DNA from: Flavobacterium sp. PMTSA4
Lineage (GTDB): Bacteria > Bacteroidota > Bacteroidia > Flavobacteriales > Flavobacteriaceae
DNA length: 64,000 bases
Direction: 5' to 3'
NCBI RefSeq assembly: GCF_032098525.1
Contig: NZ_CP134890.1
Location: 62,001 to 126,000 of the forward strand
This document shows positions 16,574-25,038 of this stretch, one piece after another. Under the pieces are notes generated by a model that had not been told where the DNA came from, did no database searches, and worked only from the letters and a program-made list of their open reading frames with translations. The position numbers and the translations under genes are program-made. Positions within the stretch are counted from its first letter, which is position 1. The number at the start of each line of letters is the position of its first letter.

Positions 16574-17524
16574 TTGAACGAACGCATCATTGAATTACAC
16601 GACATCGCTCCAAAAGAATTTTGGGGTGCACAAGATACCCATCTTGAAACTATTAAAAAATATTATCCAAAACTAAAGATTGTAGCTCGCGGAACAACTT
16701 TGAAAGCCTTTGGTGAAAAGGAAGAACTCGATGAGTTTGAAAACCGATTCAATAGGCTTATGCTGCATTTTACACGTTATAATAATATTGACACCAATGT
16801 TATTGACCGAGTGATTCAAAGTAATTCTCAAGAAGAACAAAGAATGCCTGACAGCGATAAAATTTTGGTTCACGGAATAGGAGGTAAGCTAATAAAAGCT
16901 TTGTCACCTAACCAGCAAAAGCTTGTGGAGTTTGTTGAAAAAAACGATATGGTTTTTGCAATTGGACCAGCAGGAACAGGTAAAACGTATACTGGTGTTG
17001 CTTTGGCTGTAAAAGCTTTAAAGGAAAAACAAGTAAAACGAATTATCTTGACTCGTCCTGCTGTAGAAGCTGGAGAAAATCTTGGGTTTCTTCCTGGTGA
17101 TATGAAAGAAAAGCTAGATCCATATATGCAACCTTTGTATGATGCTTTGCGCGATATGATTCCACCACAAACATTGGAAGATTATATTCTAAAAGGTATT
17201 ATCCAAATTGCACCTTTGGCATTCATGCGTGGACGAACTTTAGACAATGCATTTGTAATTCTTGATGAAGCCCAAAATACAACTCATAATCAAATGAAAA
17301 TGTTTTTAACCCGTATGGGTAAGAACGCCAAGTTTGTAATCACTGGTGATCCAGGACAAGTAGATTTACCGCGAAGAACAATATCTGGTTTAAAAGAAGC
17401 TATATTAGTTTTGAAAGATGTTGATGGAATTGGAATTTTATATTTAGATGATAAAGATATTGTTCGTCACCGATTAGTGAAAAAAGTGATTGATGCCTAC
17501 AAGAGTATTGAAAATCATGATTAG
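16574..17524 (+). CDS. PhoH family ATPase
   Basis: 316 residues from a TTG start at 16574. The N-terminus NERIIELHDIAPKEFWGAQD is characteristic of the flavobacterial protein, and no ATG fits upstream. The Walker A motif GPAGTGKT is at about 135-142 and the Walker B region VILDEAQNTT at about 235-244, followed by TGDPGQVDLPR. PhoH proteins are RNA-associated P-loop ATPases; the precise role is not established. A good terminator follows. Confidence 0.93.
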   Translation: MNERIIELHDIAPKEFWGAQDTHLETIKKYYPKLKIVARGTTLKAFGEKEELDEFENRFNRLMLHFTRYNNIDTNVIDRVIQSNSQEEQRMPDSDKILVHGIGGKLIKALSPNQQKLVEFVEKNDMVFAIGPAGTGKTYTGVALAVKALKEKQVKRIILTRPAVEAGENLGFLPGDMKEKLDPYMQPLYDALRDMIPPQTLEDYILKGIIQIAPLAFMRGRTLDNAFVILDEAQNTTHNQMKMFLTRMGKNAKFVITGDPGQVDLPRRTISGLKEAILVLKDVDGIGILYLDDKDIVRHRLVKKVIDAYKSIENHD

Positions 17525-17549
17525 TACTTTTTAAAGTAAAATAATTTAG

Positions 17550-17577
17550 ACCAATCAGGAAACTGATTGGTTTTTTT
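17550..17577 (+). terminator. phoH terminator
   Basis: ACCAATCAG-GAAA-CTGATTGGT followed by seven T. It lies 25 bp after the phoH stop codon. Confidence 0.9.
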
Positions 17578-17706
17578 GTTTTTTATTTGATTGTCAATGT
17601 AATAAATAACTTGTTATTTTAATTCTGTAAACATTCATAAGAATCTTGTAAATTATACCACAGAGTTATTCGGATATTTGCTTATATAATTCAAAATTTG
17701 AAAATT

Positions 17707-18219
17707 ATGAGAAAGTTATTTTTATTTATCGGACTGTTAGGGATGAATATGTTGTTTGCACAAGAGACTGAAATTGATATTACCCCAAAAAACTCTTGGT
17801 TAAAAGCTGGTTTGACTGCAGGTATACCAGTTGGCGATGCTGGCGATGTATCATCGTTTAATTTAGGATTAGATTTGCGCGGACAATATCTTTTTAATCC
17901 AAATTTCGCTATTGGATTGGCTTCTGGTTATACACATTATTTTGCTAAAAGTGATTTTGAAGATTTTGGAGTGATTCCAGTTGCAGCTTTTGCTCGTTAT
18001 TATTTTACTAAAAGTGGAATATTTATCGGTACTGATTTAGGTTATGGTTTTTTAACAAATGTTGACAACAATGAAGGCGGTTTGTATTTAAACCCACAAA
18101 TTGGATATCATAATAGAGATTGGAATATTTATGGATTTTTCCAAAATACATTTTCACAAAACGACACTAATATACAATCGGTTGGAGTTGGAGTTACTTA
18201 TAATATAAGATTTAAGTAA
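17707..18219 (+). CDS. Outer-membrane beta-barrel protein
   Basis: 170 residues from the ATG at 17707; a TTG three codons earlier is less likely. A signal peptide ends at MLFAQ (about residue 19). The mature part alternates hydrophobic and polar residues with glycine/aromatic strand ends (for example SWLKAGLTAGIPVGDAGDV near the start and SVGVGVTYNIRFK at the end). The final residue is not aromatic, but a Phe is penultimate. This fits a small eight-stranded porin-like barrel. The function is unknown. It is monocistronic with its own terminator. Confidence 0.82.
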   Translation: MRKLFLFIGLLGMNMLFAQETEIDITPKNSWLKAGLTAGIPVGDAGDVSSFNLGLDLRGQYLFNPNFAIGLASGYTHYFAKSDFEDFGVIPVAAFARYYFTKSGIFIGTDLGYGFLTNVDNNEGGLYLNPQIGYHNRDWNIYGFFQNTFSQNDTNIQSVGVGVTYNIRFK

Positions 18220-18237
18220 TTTTGGTTTAGTAATTTT

Positions 18238-18267
18238 AAAAAGGAGAAATTAATATTTCTCCTTTTT
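18238..18267 (+). terminator. Terminator after outer-membrane protein gene
   Basis: AAAAAGGAGAAAT paired with ATTTCTCCTTTTT, followed by a T run. Confidence 0.85.
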
Positions 18268-18277
18268 TTATTTTGAT

Positions 18278-18309
18278 GTTGTTTAACAATTGTAAACAAA
18301 GTATTTTTG
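18278..18309 (+). promoter_or_regulatory. purC promoter
   Basis: GTTG (18278-18281), a 20-nt spacer and TATTTTTG (18302-18309), the Bacteroidota -33/-7 pattern. The purC ATG is 33 nt downstream. This is why longer in-frame starts upstream are rejected. Confidence 0.6.
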
Positions 18310-18341
18310 CCAAACAACTTCACACAACACAACTATATAAA

Positions 18342-19289
18342 ATGAACACAATTACAACTACAGATTTTAATTTTCCTAATCAAAAATCAGTTTATCGAGG
18401 CAAAGTAAGAGAAGTTTATAACATCAATGATGAAATTTTGGTGATGATTGCTACCGATAGATTGTCTGCTTTTGATGTAGTTTTGCCAAAAGGAATTCCA
18501 TACAAAGGACAAATTTTAAATCAAATTGCAACACGTTTTATGCAATTGACTGAAGATATTGTTCCAAATTGGTTGATAGCTACACCAGATCCGAATGTTG
18601 CCATTGGTCATTTGTGTCAACCTTTTAAAGTAGAAATGGTAATTAGAGGTTATTTATCTGGCCATGCGGCTAGAGAATATAGCGCTGGTAAAAAAATGCT
18701 TTGTGGAGTGGAAATGCCTGAAGGATTGAAAGAAAACGATAAATTTCCTGAACCAATTATTACTCCAACTACTAAAGCCGATAATGGATCGCATGATGAA
18801 GATATATCAAGAGAAGCTATTTTAGAAAAAGGAATTGTTTCAAAAGAAGACTATTTAGTTTTAGAACAGTATACCAGAGCTTTGTATCAGCGCGGAGCCG
18901 AAATTGCAGCCAGTAGAGGTTTAATATTAGTAGATACAAAATATGAATTTGGAAAAACTAGAGATGGAAAGATTGTTTTAATAGATGAAATTCATACTCC
19001 AGATTCATCAAGGTATTTTTATGCTGATGGATACCAATTCAGACAAGATAATAATGAACCTCAAAAACAATTATCAAAAGAGTTTGTTAGACAATGGCTT
19101 ATAGCAAATGGTTTTCAAGGAAAAGATGGACAACAAATTCCTGAAATGACAGATGAATATATTGAATCGGTATCTGAGCGTTATATTGAATTATATGAAA
19201 ATATACTAGGAGAAGAATTTGAAAAAGCCAATATCGAAAATATTCAAGAGCGAATCAGAATGAATGTTATGAGTTATTTGAATAGTTAA
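18342..19289 (+). CDS. purC: Phosphoribosylaminoimidazole-succinocarboxamide synthase
   Basis: 315 residues from the ATG at 18342 (the promoter lies just upstream). It starts with KSVYRGKVREVY, then DRLSAFDVVLP, a VIRGYLSGHAAREY segment and IDEIHTPDSSRY, the signatures of SAICAR synthase. It catalyses ATP-dependent joining of CAIR and aspartate in purine synthesis. The length is that of the longer, single-domain form common in Bacteroidota. No other purine genes are adjacent; a terminator follows. Confidence 0.97.
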   Translation: MNTITTTDFNFPNQKSVYRGKVREVYNINDEILVMIATDRLSAFDVVLPKGIPYKGQILNQIATRFMQLTEDIVPNWLIATPDPNVAIGHLCQPFKVEMVIRGYLSGHAAREYSAGKKMLCGVEMPEGLKENDKFPEPIITPTTKADNGSHDEDISREAILEKGIVSKEDYLVLEQYTRALYQRGAEIAASRGLILVDTKYEFGKTRDGKIVLIDEIHTPDSSRYFYADGYQFRQDNNEPQKQLSKEFVRQWLIANGFQGKDGQQIPEMTDEYIESVSERYIELYENILGEEFEKANIENIQERIRMNVMSYLNS

Positions 19290-19310
19290 TTATATCACTT
19301 ATAATATACA

Positions 19311-19337
19311 AAGCCACGCTGAATGCGTGGTTTTTTT
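19311..19337 (+). terminator. purC terminator
   Basis: CCACGC-TGAAT-GCGTGG followed by a T run. Confidence 0.85.
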
Positions 19338-19456
19338 ATGGCTTTAAATTACTGATAATAAGTTGATTTGTTAAAAATATGTTATAATTTTTATTTGTTG
19401 TAACATTTTGTAAACTCAGTAGTCTTACGTTTAATCATCAATTAAATTAAATCATC

Positions 19457-19831
19457 ATGAAAAAAACAATCATTACCTTAGGGTTAGCGTTAGTGACTTT
19501 TGCTAACGTTGCAAATGCAAACAATGTATCAACAATTTCAACTTCAAAAGAAATTGTAAATTATGAAAGTACTCCATTATGTATCGCCGTTATGAAAGGT
19601 GATATGGATGCCGTTAAAAAATTTGTTGAATATGGAAGCGATGTAAACGAAGCATCTGATAATGGATTAACACCATTAATGTTTGCTGCTCGTTATAACA
19701 AAGTTGAAATTCTTAAATTTTTAATTCAAAAAGGAGCTGATAAACAAGCAAAAGATAATAGAGGAAACACTGCTTTAAAGCACGCCGAGTTATCCAACGC
19801 TCAAGAAGTTGTTGATTATTTGAAAAAATAA
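19457..19831 (+). CDS. Secreted ankyrin-repeat protein
   Basis: 124 residues. A signal peptide ends about residue 21 (VANA). About two and a half ankyrin repeats follow: TPLCIAVMKGDMDAVKKFVE, NGLTPLMFAARYNKVEILKF and GNTALKHAELSNAQEVVDYL. Small periplasmic ankyrin proteins are usually protein-binding; some pair with catalases, but none is near. The leader contains the ATCATCA motif also seen before the next gene. The gene is monocistronic with a terminator on each side. Confidence 0.88.
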   Translation: MKKTIITLGLALVTFANVANANNVSTISTSKEIVNYESTPLCIAVMKGDMDAVKKFVEYGSDVNEASDNGLTPLMFAARYNKVEILKFLIQKGADKQAKDNRGNTALKHAELSNAQEVVDYLKK

Positions 19832-19844
19832 TTTTTTAAAATTC

Positions 19845-19873
19845 AAAAAGCCACGTTAAAGCGTGGCTTTTTT
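19845..19873 (+). terminator. Ankyrin gene terminator
   Basis: AAAAAGCCACG-TTAAAG-CGTGGCTTTTTT. The stem bases resemble the purC terminator 500 bp upstream. Confidence 0.88.
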
Positions 19874-20078
19874 ATAAAGAGATGTTTTTTTTCTTTTTAA
19901 GTGTTACAAATCAAATCATTAATCGTCTAACTAGTATATAAATAAATTCTTTGACATTGTGTAGAAAAAATAAAAGTTGTTAAAATTTAGTTAAAATTTT
20001 AGTACTATGTAAAACAAAATACCTTTTTATATATCTTTGTGCAAGAAATAAATCATCAATCATCAAAAATCAATCATC

Positions 20079-20540
20079 ATGAAAACATCAATCATTTTAA
20101 TCGGAATGATTTCTTTAGGGTTCCTAAATGTAAGTCAAGCAGCAAATGCAAAACAAACAAGTTTCAATTATCAGTTAGAAAAAGAGCAGTTATTAGCAAC
20201 TGATTCTTTAAATCAAAATTTCAAAGGTTTCGAAAATACTTCGGATGCTGATTATATCTTCAATCCATCTACAGTTATTCCTGTAGCTCAAAAAACTATT
20301 GAAGACGTAATTAGAGAAGACAATCAAATTATAGATAGTAAAATTGAAACAGATCCAACCGTATTTGGATTAACGGTAAAAACCATCAATCAAATCATTC
20401 AAGAAGATGTTCAAATAACTGAAGCAGTTAATTTGGATTTCAATCAACCATTAGATTTTGAAGCAATAAACAATAGTACAAATTGTTTTGTTGAATTTCA
20501 AAACAAATGTTCTTTAAAACAAGAGAACATTAAACTTTAA
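20079..20540 (+). CDS. Secreted protein of unknown function
   Basis: 153 residues; not recognised. The signal peptide ends about residue 22 (SQAANA). The mature protein is acidic and rich in Asn, Gln and Ile. It carries two similar segments, KTIEDVIREDNQI and KTINQIIQEDVQI, about 30 residues apart. A -7-like TATCTTTG (20032-20039) is followed by a leader with three ATCATCA-type motifs before the ATG. The strong signal peptide, leader resemblance to the preceding gene and terminator support a real gene. The function is unknown. Confidence 0.75.
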   Translation: MKTSIILIGMISLGFLNVSQAANAKQTSFNYQLEKEQLLATDSLNQNFKGFENTSDADYIFNPSTVIPVAQKTIEDVIREDNQIIDSKIETDPTVFGLTVKTINQIIQEDVQITEAVNLDFNQPLDFEAINNSTNCFVEFQNKCSLKQENIKL

Positions 20541-20572
20541 ATTTTATCGTTGTAAAATTTGGTTTTAGTTAA

Positions 20573-20602
20573 AAAAAGCATCCTGTTTACGGGATGCTTT
20601 TT
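20573..20602 (+). terminator. Terminator after unknown secreted protein
   Basis: AAAAAGCATCC paired with GGATGCTTTTT around an 8-nt loop. Confidence 0.85.
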
Positions 20603-20606
20603 GAAT

Positions 20607-21695
20607 TTATTTAAAGTAGGAGAAATTATGATTGTTTTCTATTTTTAATAAACTTTCATAAATCAGTTTAATGACATTTTCTACATCTTCTTTGTGAACC
20701 ATTTCTACTGTTGTATGCATGTAGCGTAATGGCAACGAAATTAATGCAGAAGCAACACCACCATTACTATATGCAAAAGCATCTGTATCGGTTCCTGTTA
20801 CTCGAGAAGTTGCATGACGTTGGAAAGGAATTTTCTTTTCTTCAGCAGTTGATACAATTAATTCTCTTAAAACATTTTGGGTTGCCGGTGCATAAGCAAT
20901 AACTGGACCTTTACCCATTTTTAAATCACCTTCAATTTTTTTGTCAATCATTGGTGTTGTTGTGTCATGACAAACATCGGTTACAATGGCAACGTTTGGT
21001 TTGATGGTTTGGGTAATCATTTCGGCACCACGAAGACCAATTTCTTCCTGAACTGCATTGACAATGTATAAACCGAAAGGTAATTTCTTTTTGTTTTCTT
21101 TTAATAATCTTGCTACTTCTGCAATCATGAATCCGCCCATGCGGTTATCGATAGCACGACAAACAAACTTGTCTTTGTTTAATACCATAAATTCATCTGG
21201 ATAGGTGATGACACAACCCACATGAACGCCTAATTTTTCTACCTCGTCTTTAGTAGAACATCCACAATCGATAAAGATGTTGTGTAACGAAGCATTTTGT
21301 TCTTTATCTCTGTTTCTGGTATGAATAGCTGGCCAACCAAATACTCCTTTTACAATTCCGTTTTTGGTGTGAATGTTTACTCTTTTTGAAGGCGCAATTT
21401 GATGGTCGGAACCACCATTTCTGATTACGTAGATTAAACCATCGTCGGTGATGTAATTTACATACCAAGATATTTCGTCGCTGTGACCTTCGATAACTAC
21501 TTTAAATTCAGCTTCTGGGTTGATTACTCCAACGGCTGTTCCATAAGTATCGGTGATGAAAGTATCTACATAAGGTTTTAAATACTTCATCCAAATTTTT
21601 TGACCATTTGATTCATATCCTGTTGGTGAAGCATTGTTTAAATATTCTTCTAGAAAAGCTAATGAAGCTTTTGATAATAATGATTTTGATGCCAT
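20607..21695 (-). CDS. M42 family aminopeptidase (glutamyl aminopeptidase-like)
   Basis: 362 residues, the usual length of M42 metallo-aminopeptidases. Metal and catalytic motifs appear in order: EGHSDEISW (His ligand), RAIDNRMGGF (bridging Asp), QEEIGLRGA (catalytic Glu pair), VTDVCHDTTTP (Asp ligand) and a C-terminal RYMHTTVEMV (His ligand). The protein is cytoplasmic, with no signal peptide. M42 enzymes form dodecameric shells that trim peptides from the N-terminus. The gene stands alone. Confidence 0.94.
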   Translation of the reverse strand: MASKSLLSKASLAFLEEYLNNASPTGYESNGQKIWMKYLKPYVDTFITDTYGTAVGVINPEAEFKVVIEGHSDEISWYVNYITDDGLIYVIRNGGSDHQIAPSKRVNIHTKNGIVKGVFGWPAIHTRNRDKEQNASLHNIFIDCGCSTKDEVEKLGVHVGCVITYPDEFMVLNKDKFVCRAIDNRMGGFMIAEVARLLKENKKKLPFGLYIVNAVQEEIGLRGAEMITQTIKPNVAIVTDVCHDTTTPMIDKKIEGDLKMGKGPVIAYAPATQNVLRELIVSTAEEKKIPFQRHATSRVTGTDTDAFAYSNGGVASALISLPLRYMHTTVEMVHKEDVENVIKLIYESLLKIENNHNFSYFK

Positions 21696-21765
21696 TTCTT
21701 TATTTTTTGCTAAAATATAAATTTGGCACTAGAATTGTAACTAATATTTTTAATTTTACATTAAA

Positions 21766-22437
21766 ATGTTAAGCATGAAAAACTTTGTATTTGCATTGTT
21801 TGGTTTTTTTATAACAGCTCTTTCTTTTGGGCAAATAACGAAGGAACCAGTTAAAACTGAAATCCAAGAGGTTGAGGTTGATACTGCTTTCACTGACACG
21901 ATTCAGTTGGAAGAAGTTTTTATCAACCGCGGGAACTTTGAATATATTGATAAAAAGGATTTTCAGCTGCTTCAAAACAGAGTTTATCGCGTTTATCCGT
22001 ATGCTAAAGTAGCTTCAGAGCGTTTGACTTTTTTGAATAAGAATTTAGAGAAACTGAAAACGAATAAGGAAAAGAAAAAATACTTTAAGTTGGTAGAAAA
22101 CTATATGGAGAATGAATTTACTTCCCAACTAAAGAAGTTATCCCGAAAACAAGGCCAAATATTGGTGAAACTGATTCATCGGCAAACAGGTTTTACTACT
22201 TTTGATTTGATAAAGGACTATAAAAGCGGTTGGAAAGCATTTTGGTCGCAGAATACTGCGAGAGTATTTAATATTAATTTGAAAACACAATACCAGCCTT
22301 TTCAGGTAAATGAAGATTTTTTGATAGAAGTAATTCTTGATAGGGCTTTTTCAATGGGTAGGTTAGTAGAACAGAAACCTGCTTTTGATATCGATATGGA
22401 TGCTTTGATGGAGCATTGGGAAAAAGGAAAGAAATAG
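21766..22437 (+). CDS. DUF4294 family secreted protein
   Basis: 223 residues; an ATG three codons in (21775) would give an equally good signal peptide, MKNFVFALFGFFITALSFGQ. The mature part holds NRVYRVYPYAKVASERL, a lysine-rich helical stretch and KSGWKAFWSQNTARVFNI, features of the DUF4294 family found across Bacteroidota. The function is unknown. It is monocistronic, divergent from the M42 peptidase and ended by a shared hairpin. Confidence 0.85.
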   Translation: MLSMKNFVFALFGFFITALSFGQITKEPVKTEIQEVEVDTAFTDTIQLEEVFINRGNFEYIDKKDFQLLQNRVYRVYPYAKVASERLTFLNKNLEKLKTNKEKKKYFKLVENYMENEFTSQLKKLSRKQGQILVKLIHRQTGFTTFDLIKDYKSGWKAFWSQNTARVFNINLKTQYQPFQVNEDFLIEVILDRAFSMGRLVEQKPAFDIDMDALMEHWEKGKK

Positions 22438-22456
22438 TTTCTGCTATACTCGTATA

Positions 22457-22486
22457 AAAAAAGCACTTCAATTGAAGTGCTTTTTT
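22457..22486. terminator. Bidirectional terminator
   Basis: A perfect palindrome, AAAAAAGCACTTCAA and its complement, between converging genes, with A- and T-tracts on opposite sides. Confidence 0.88.
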
Positions 22487-22503
22487 AGTTTATTGCTTAA
22501 TGT

Positions 22504-23019
22504 TTATTCTTTACTTTCTTCTTTTTTAGGTTGGTCAGAAGCGCCCATGTCTCTTGTGCAAACGTATTTGCCATCTACTTTTTTAAACAATGCCATGTAG
22601 TTTCCACTGTGTAACACGGTACCAGTTGAATCGGCAGCTTTGTAGCTTCCCAGTTCAACCAGTTGTTCGCCATCAGAAGAAGCGTGGACTTCATTGGTAA
22701 CAAATGCAACTTTCATTTTTTTAGCATTTCCATCGCCAGCTTCTTTTCTAAGTTTATCGTGAATAGCTGCTTTACCAACTAATGGTGGTTCATTTTGTCC
22801 GTAGCTTACAGCATCTTCAGCGTAGTAAACAATGTCGTCGGTAGTTCCTGTATTCAATCCTACTGCAAAAGCATCTTCCATGGCTTGAATTTCGGCTTTG
22901 ATTTTTTCGGTGTCAACAGCTGCTGTTTCTGGAGCTGCTTCTTCTTTTTTTGGTTGGCATGCCATCATTAAAATAGCGAATAGGGTTAATGCGATGCCTT
23001 TTGTAATCTTGTTTTTCAT
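22504..23019 (-). CDS. SnoaL/DUF4440-like lipoprotein
   Basis: 171 residues. The lipoprotein signal ends LMMAC (Cys about 21), followed by an Ala/Glu/Lys-rich linker and an NTF2-like fold: IQAMEDAFAVGLNTG, YYAEDAVSYGQNEPP, GKAAIHDKLRK and a C-terminal strand KKVDGKYVCTRD. NTF2-like DUF4440 proteins act as small enzymes or binding domains; no substrate can be inferred. The gene is monocistronic and shares the terminator with the converging DUF4294 gene. Confidence 0.85.
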   Translation of the reverse strand: MKNKITKGIALTLFAILMMACQPKKEEAAPETAAVDTEKIKAEIQAMEDAFAVGLNTGTTDDIVYYAEDAVSYGQNEPPLVGKAAIHDKLRKEAGDGNAKKMKVAFVTNEVHASSDGEQLVELGSYKAADSTGTVLHSGNYMALFKKVDGKYVCTRDMGASDQPKKEESKE

Positions 23020-23206
23020 AAATGATTAGGTTTTAGTTAAAAAATCATAGGTTTCCAACAAGACTTGGGATGTTAAATTTAAAAATAAATAATTGAATAT
23101 CAGTTATAATGTTGATAAAATGTAATGTTGATAAAATGTTTTTAAGGAGATTAAGTGTTGGTTTCAGTTCTCGTTTTAAATAGTATTTTAGCAAAAAATT
23201 ACTATT

Positions 23207-23779
23207 TTGAAGATTGTCATTTTAACCCCAATGCGCATCGAACAGGAAAAAGTGCTGTTGGCATTGGAACGTATTGCACCTACCAAACACACTTATGAAG
23301 TAATTGTTTCGGGTATTGGAAGGGAAAGCACAGCCAAAGCTATGATGCAGTTGCCACAACACGATGTTTGCATACTGATGGGGTTTGCTGCTATTGTAGG
23401 CAAAGCCACGCAACTGCCTGCAGATTTGCAACTTGGAAAACCTATTGAAATTACCAAAGCTACGCTTTATGGCTACGAAGGTGGTTTGTTTGAAAACGGA
23501 GCACCAATTACTAAACAAGAACAGTTGGCTAACGTGCCCAATTTAAGCTCGCTGACTTCCGATAAATTTGTTAGAACTACCGACTTGGCTGAAAAGACCG
23601 TAGTGAACATGGAAGATTATACGTTTATGTATCTGAAGAATCCTCAGGATTTTATTGTTCGGATTATTTCGGATTTCTTGCCGCATGAAACGGAGATTGA
23701 TTTTTTTGAAGAAGTAAAAACGATTGACTTTCTCGAAGGCATCCGAGCGATTGATTTGTTTTTGAATGCGCATTATTAA
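23207..23779 (+). CDS. Nucleoside phosphorylase-like protein (PNP/MTAN fold)
   Basis: 190 residues from a TTG start at 23207. The first strand KIVILTPMRIEQ lies before the first ATG, so the TTG is needed. VSGIGRESTAKAMMQL, ILMGFAAIVGK and the late NMEDYTFMYL resemble the glycine motif, core strand and substrate Met-Glu segment of purine nucleoside phosphorylases/MTA-SAH nucleosidases. It is shorter than the usual 230-280 residues, so it may be a reduced relative. The substrate is unknown. It stands alone with a strong terminator. Confidence 0.72.
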   Translation: MKIVILTPMRIEQEKVLLALERIAPTKHTYEVIVSGIGRESTAKAMMQLPQHDVCILMGFAAIVGKATQLPADLQLGKPIEITKATLYGYEGGLFENGAPITKQEQLANVPNLSSLTSDKFVRTTDLAEKTVVNMEDYTFMYLKNPQDFIVRIISDFLPHETEIDFFEEVKTIDFLEGIRAIDLFLNAHY

Positions 23780-23797
23780 TGGCTGACGGTTTACATA

Positions 23798-23828
23798 AAA
23801 AAAGCGCTACCAGAAGTAGCGCTTTTTT
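23798..23828. terminator. Bidirectional terminator
   Basis: AAAAAAGCGCTAC-CAGAA-GTAGCGCTTTTTT between converging genes. Confidence 0.9.
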
Positions 23829-23842
23829 GTATTTGGTATTTT

Positions 23843-24481
23843 TTACAATTTGAAGCCCATTCGCAAGAAAAACATATTGGCATTCTCCATTTTTTGCTCC
23901 AAACCATCTTTTTTCATTCTAGTTAAATCACTCATACCATCTAAACCTACAGTAACATTAAATATATCAGTTAGATGCAATTTAATACCTAATTGACTTG
24001 ATAATCCAAAATTCCAACCTAGGTTGTTTTCTTCACTATCGCCGTTAAAAGTCTCTATTTCTTGATTATATAAATGATTGGCATACGCTCCAAGACCAAT
24101 GATAAAAGCTACCTTTGAGTTTGCTGAAGAAGCATCTTTAAAAATAGAATATTCGGCAGTAAATTGAACAGGTATTCGAATATAGCTGTTTTTTAAACTT
24201 GCAGCAGTTCCGTTAACTATAGAGTTTGCATTAAACTCAGTTAAACTAATACCTGTTGCAACATCCCATTTTCTTGATTTTCCCAATTTATAAGCTATTA
24301 AGATGTCGCCACCATTTACGTTTCCGTTTAGGGTAGGTGCTCCTGAATAATTGATTTTAGCGATACCAATTTTTGGTGTGGCTACAAATTCAAAGCGGCT
24401 GTCTTTTTCGTCGGTGTTTGTTTGTGCAAAGGTTGTGATTGAGGTAATCAATAGGGCAAATAGAATAATTGTTTTTTTCAT
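23843..24481 (-). CDS. PorT-like outer-membrane beta-barrel protein
   Basis: 212 residues. The signal peptide ends at TTFAQ (about residue 20). The mature protein begins DSRFEFVATPKIGIAKINYSG-like barrel strands, has alternating hydrophobic strands such as VAFIIGLGAYANHLY and LGWNFGLSSQLGIKL, and ends NMFFLRMGFKL. This fits the PorT/outer-membrane beta-barrel family (about 8-10 strands). No partner genes are near. The function is unknown. Confidence 0.85.
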   Translation of the reverse strand: MKKTIILFALLITSITTFAQTNTDEKDSRFEFVATPKIGIAKINYSGAPTLNGNVNGGDILIAYKLGKSRKWDVATGISLTEFNANSIVNGTAASLKNSYIRIPVQFTAEYSIFKDASSANSKVAFIIGLGAYANHLYNQEIETFNGDSEENNLGWNFGLSSQLGIKLHLTDIFNVTVGLDGMSDLTRMKKDGLEQKMENANMFFLRMGFKL

Positions 24482-24586
24482 GTTTTTTGAATTATTTATG
24501 ATTGATAATACCCTTTAGTAGCTATTGGGTGTTGATTGTTACAGGTTTATTTAAAAAAAAAGCAGGTTATTAAATACTTATTAAAG

Positions 24587-24712
24587 AAACATGAATGCTT
24601 CGCACCGAAACACGAATGCTTTGCACCGAAACACGAATGCTTCGCACCGAAACACGAATGCTTCGCTCTTCAATGGCTATGCTTTGCTCTTCAATGGCTA
24701 TGCTTCGCGGGT
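24587..24712 (+). repeat. 21-bp tandem repeat array, six units
   Basis: Units start at 24587, 24608, 24629, 24650, 24671 and 24692. Units 1-4 carry AAACACGAATGCTTCGCACC with small changes; units 5-6 begin CAATGGCTATGCTT, so two unit types are joined. All keep the core ATGCTTYGC. Confidence 0.92.
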
Positions 24713-24833
24713 TTTATGTAATTTTATTAATGAGAGGTGTAGTTTGTCGTTTTTTGTTAGCATTTTTTTAAAGAAATGGCTGTTTTGTTGCTAAAGTGAT
24801 AAATAGAGGTGAAAAGTGTTTGTTATAAGGCAT

Positions 24834-24860
24834 AAAAAAACGGAAGCCCATCGGCTTCCG
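24834..24860 (-). terminator. Terminator-like hairpin, minus strand
   Basis: CGGAAGCC-CATC-GGCTTCCG (24841-24860) with seven A on its left, i.e. a T run on the minus strand. It is 178 bp past the stop of the 25039-25713 gene. Confidence 0.75.
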
Positions 24861-24962
24861 CTCAAGTTTTACTTATGTATTTCCTTAAATAGGAACTACT
24901 AAAGTAGTAAAAAATTTTATAGGATGAAAATTTTTAACATTTGTTTTTTGATGGTGGTAGCA

Positions 24963-24992
24963 CAAAGTCAGGAGACTTTGCGTAGCGGGGGT
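24963..24992 (-). repeat. Dispersed hairpin element, copy 1
   Basis: CAAAGTC-AGGA-GACTTTG (24963-24980) followed by CGTAGCGGGGGT. Read on the minus strand it starts ACCCCCGCTAC and then the hairpin, the same order as at 47490-47522. Confidence 0.6.
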
Positions 24993-25038
24993 ATATTTTT
25001 TTCATGCAGTGTTTTTAGTAAATTATTCTTGGAGCAAT

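Larger units (their letters stand above)
24482..25038. other. 557-bp intergenic region with tandem array and hairpins
   Basis: It holds a six-unit 21-bp tandem array (24587-24712), a minus-strand terminator-like hairpin (24834-24860) and a hairpin followed by GTAGCGGGGGT (24963-24992), which recurs inverted near 47.5 kb. Short open frames over the tandem array exist only because its period is a multiple of three. I see no gene here. Confidence 0.7.

Noticed and set aside
17698..17706. TTG start for the outer-membrane protein
   Set aside because: The ATG at 17707 gives a normal signal peptide; the TTG only adds three residues before it.
24536..24794. Two overlapping plus-strand open frames in the first 21-bp array
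   Set aside because: Same cause: repeat period divisible by three; products are pure short repeats with no other features.
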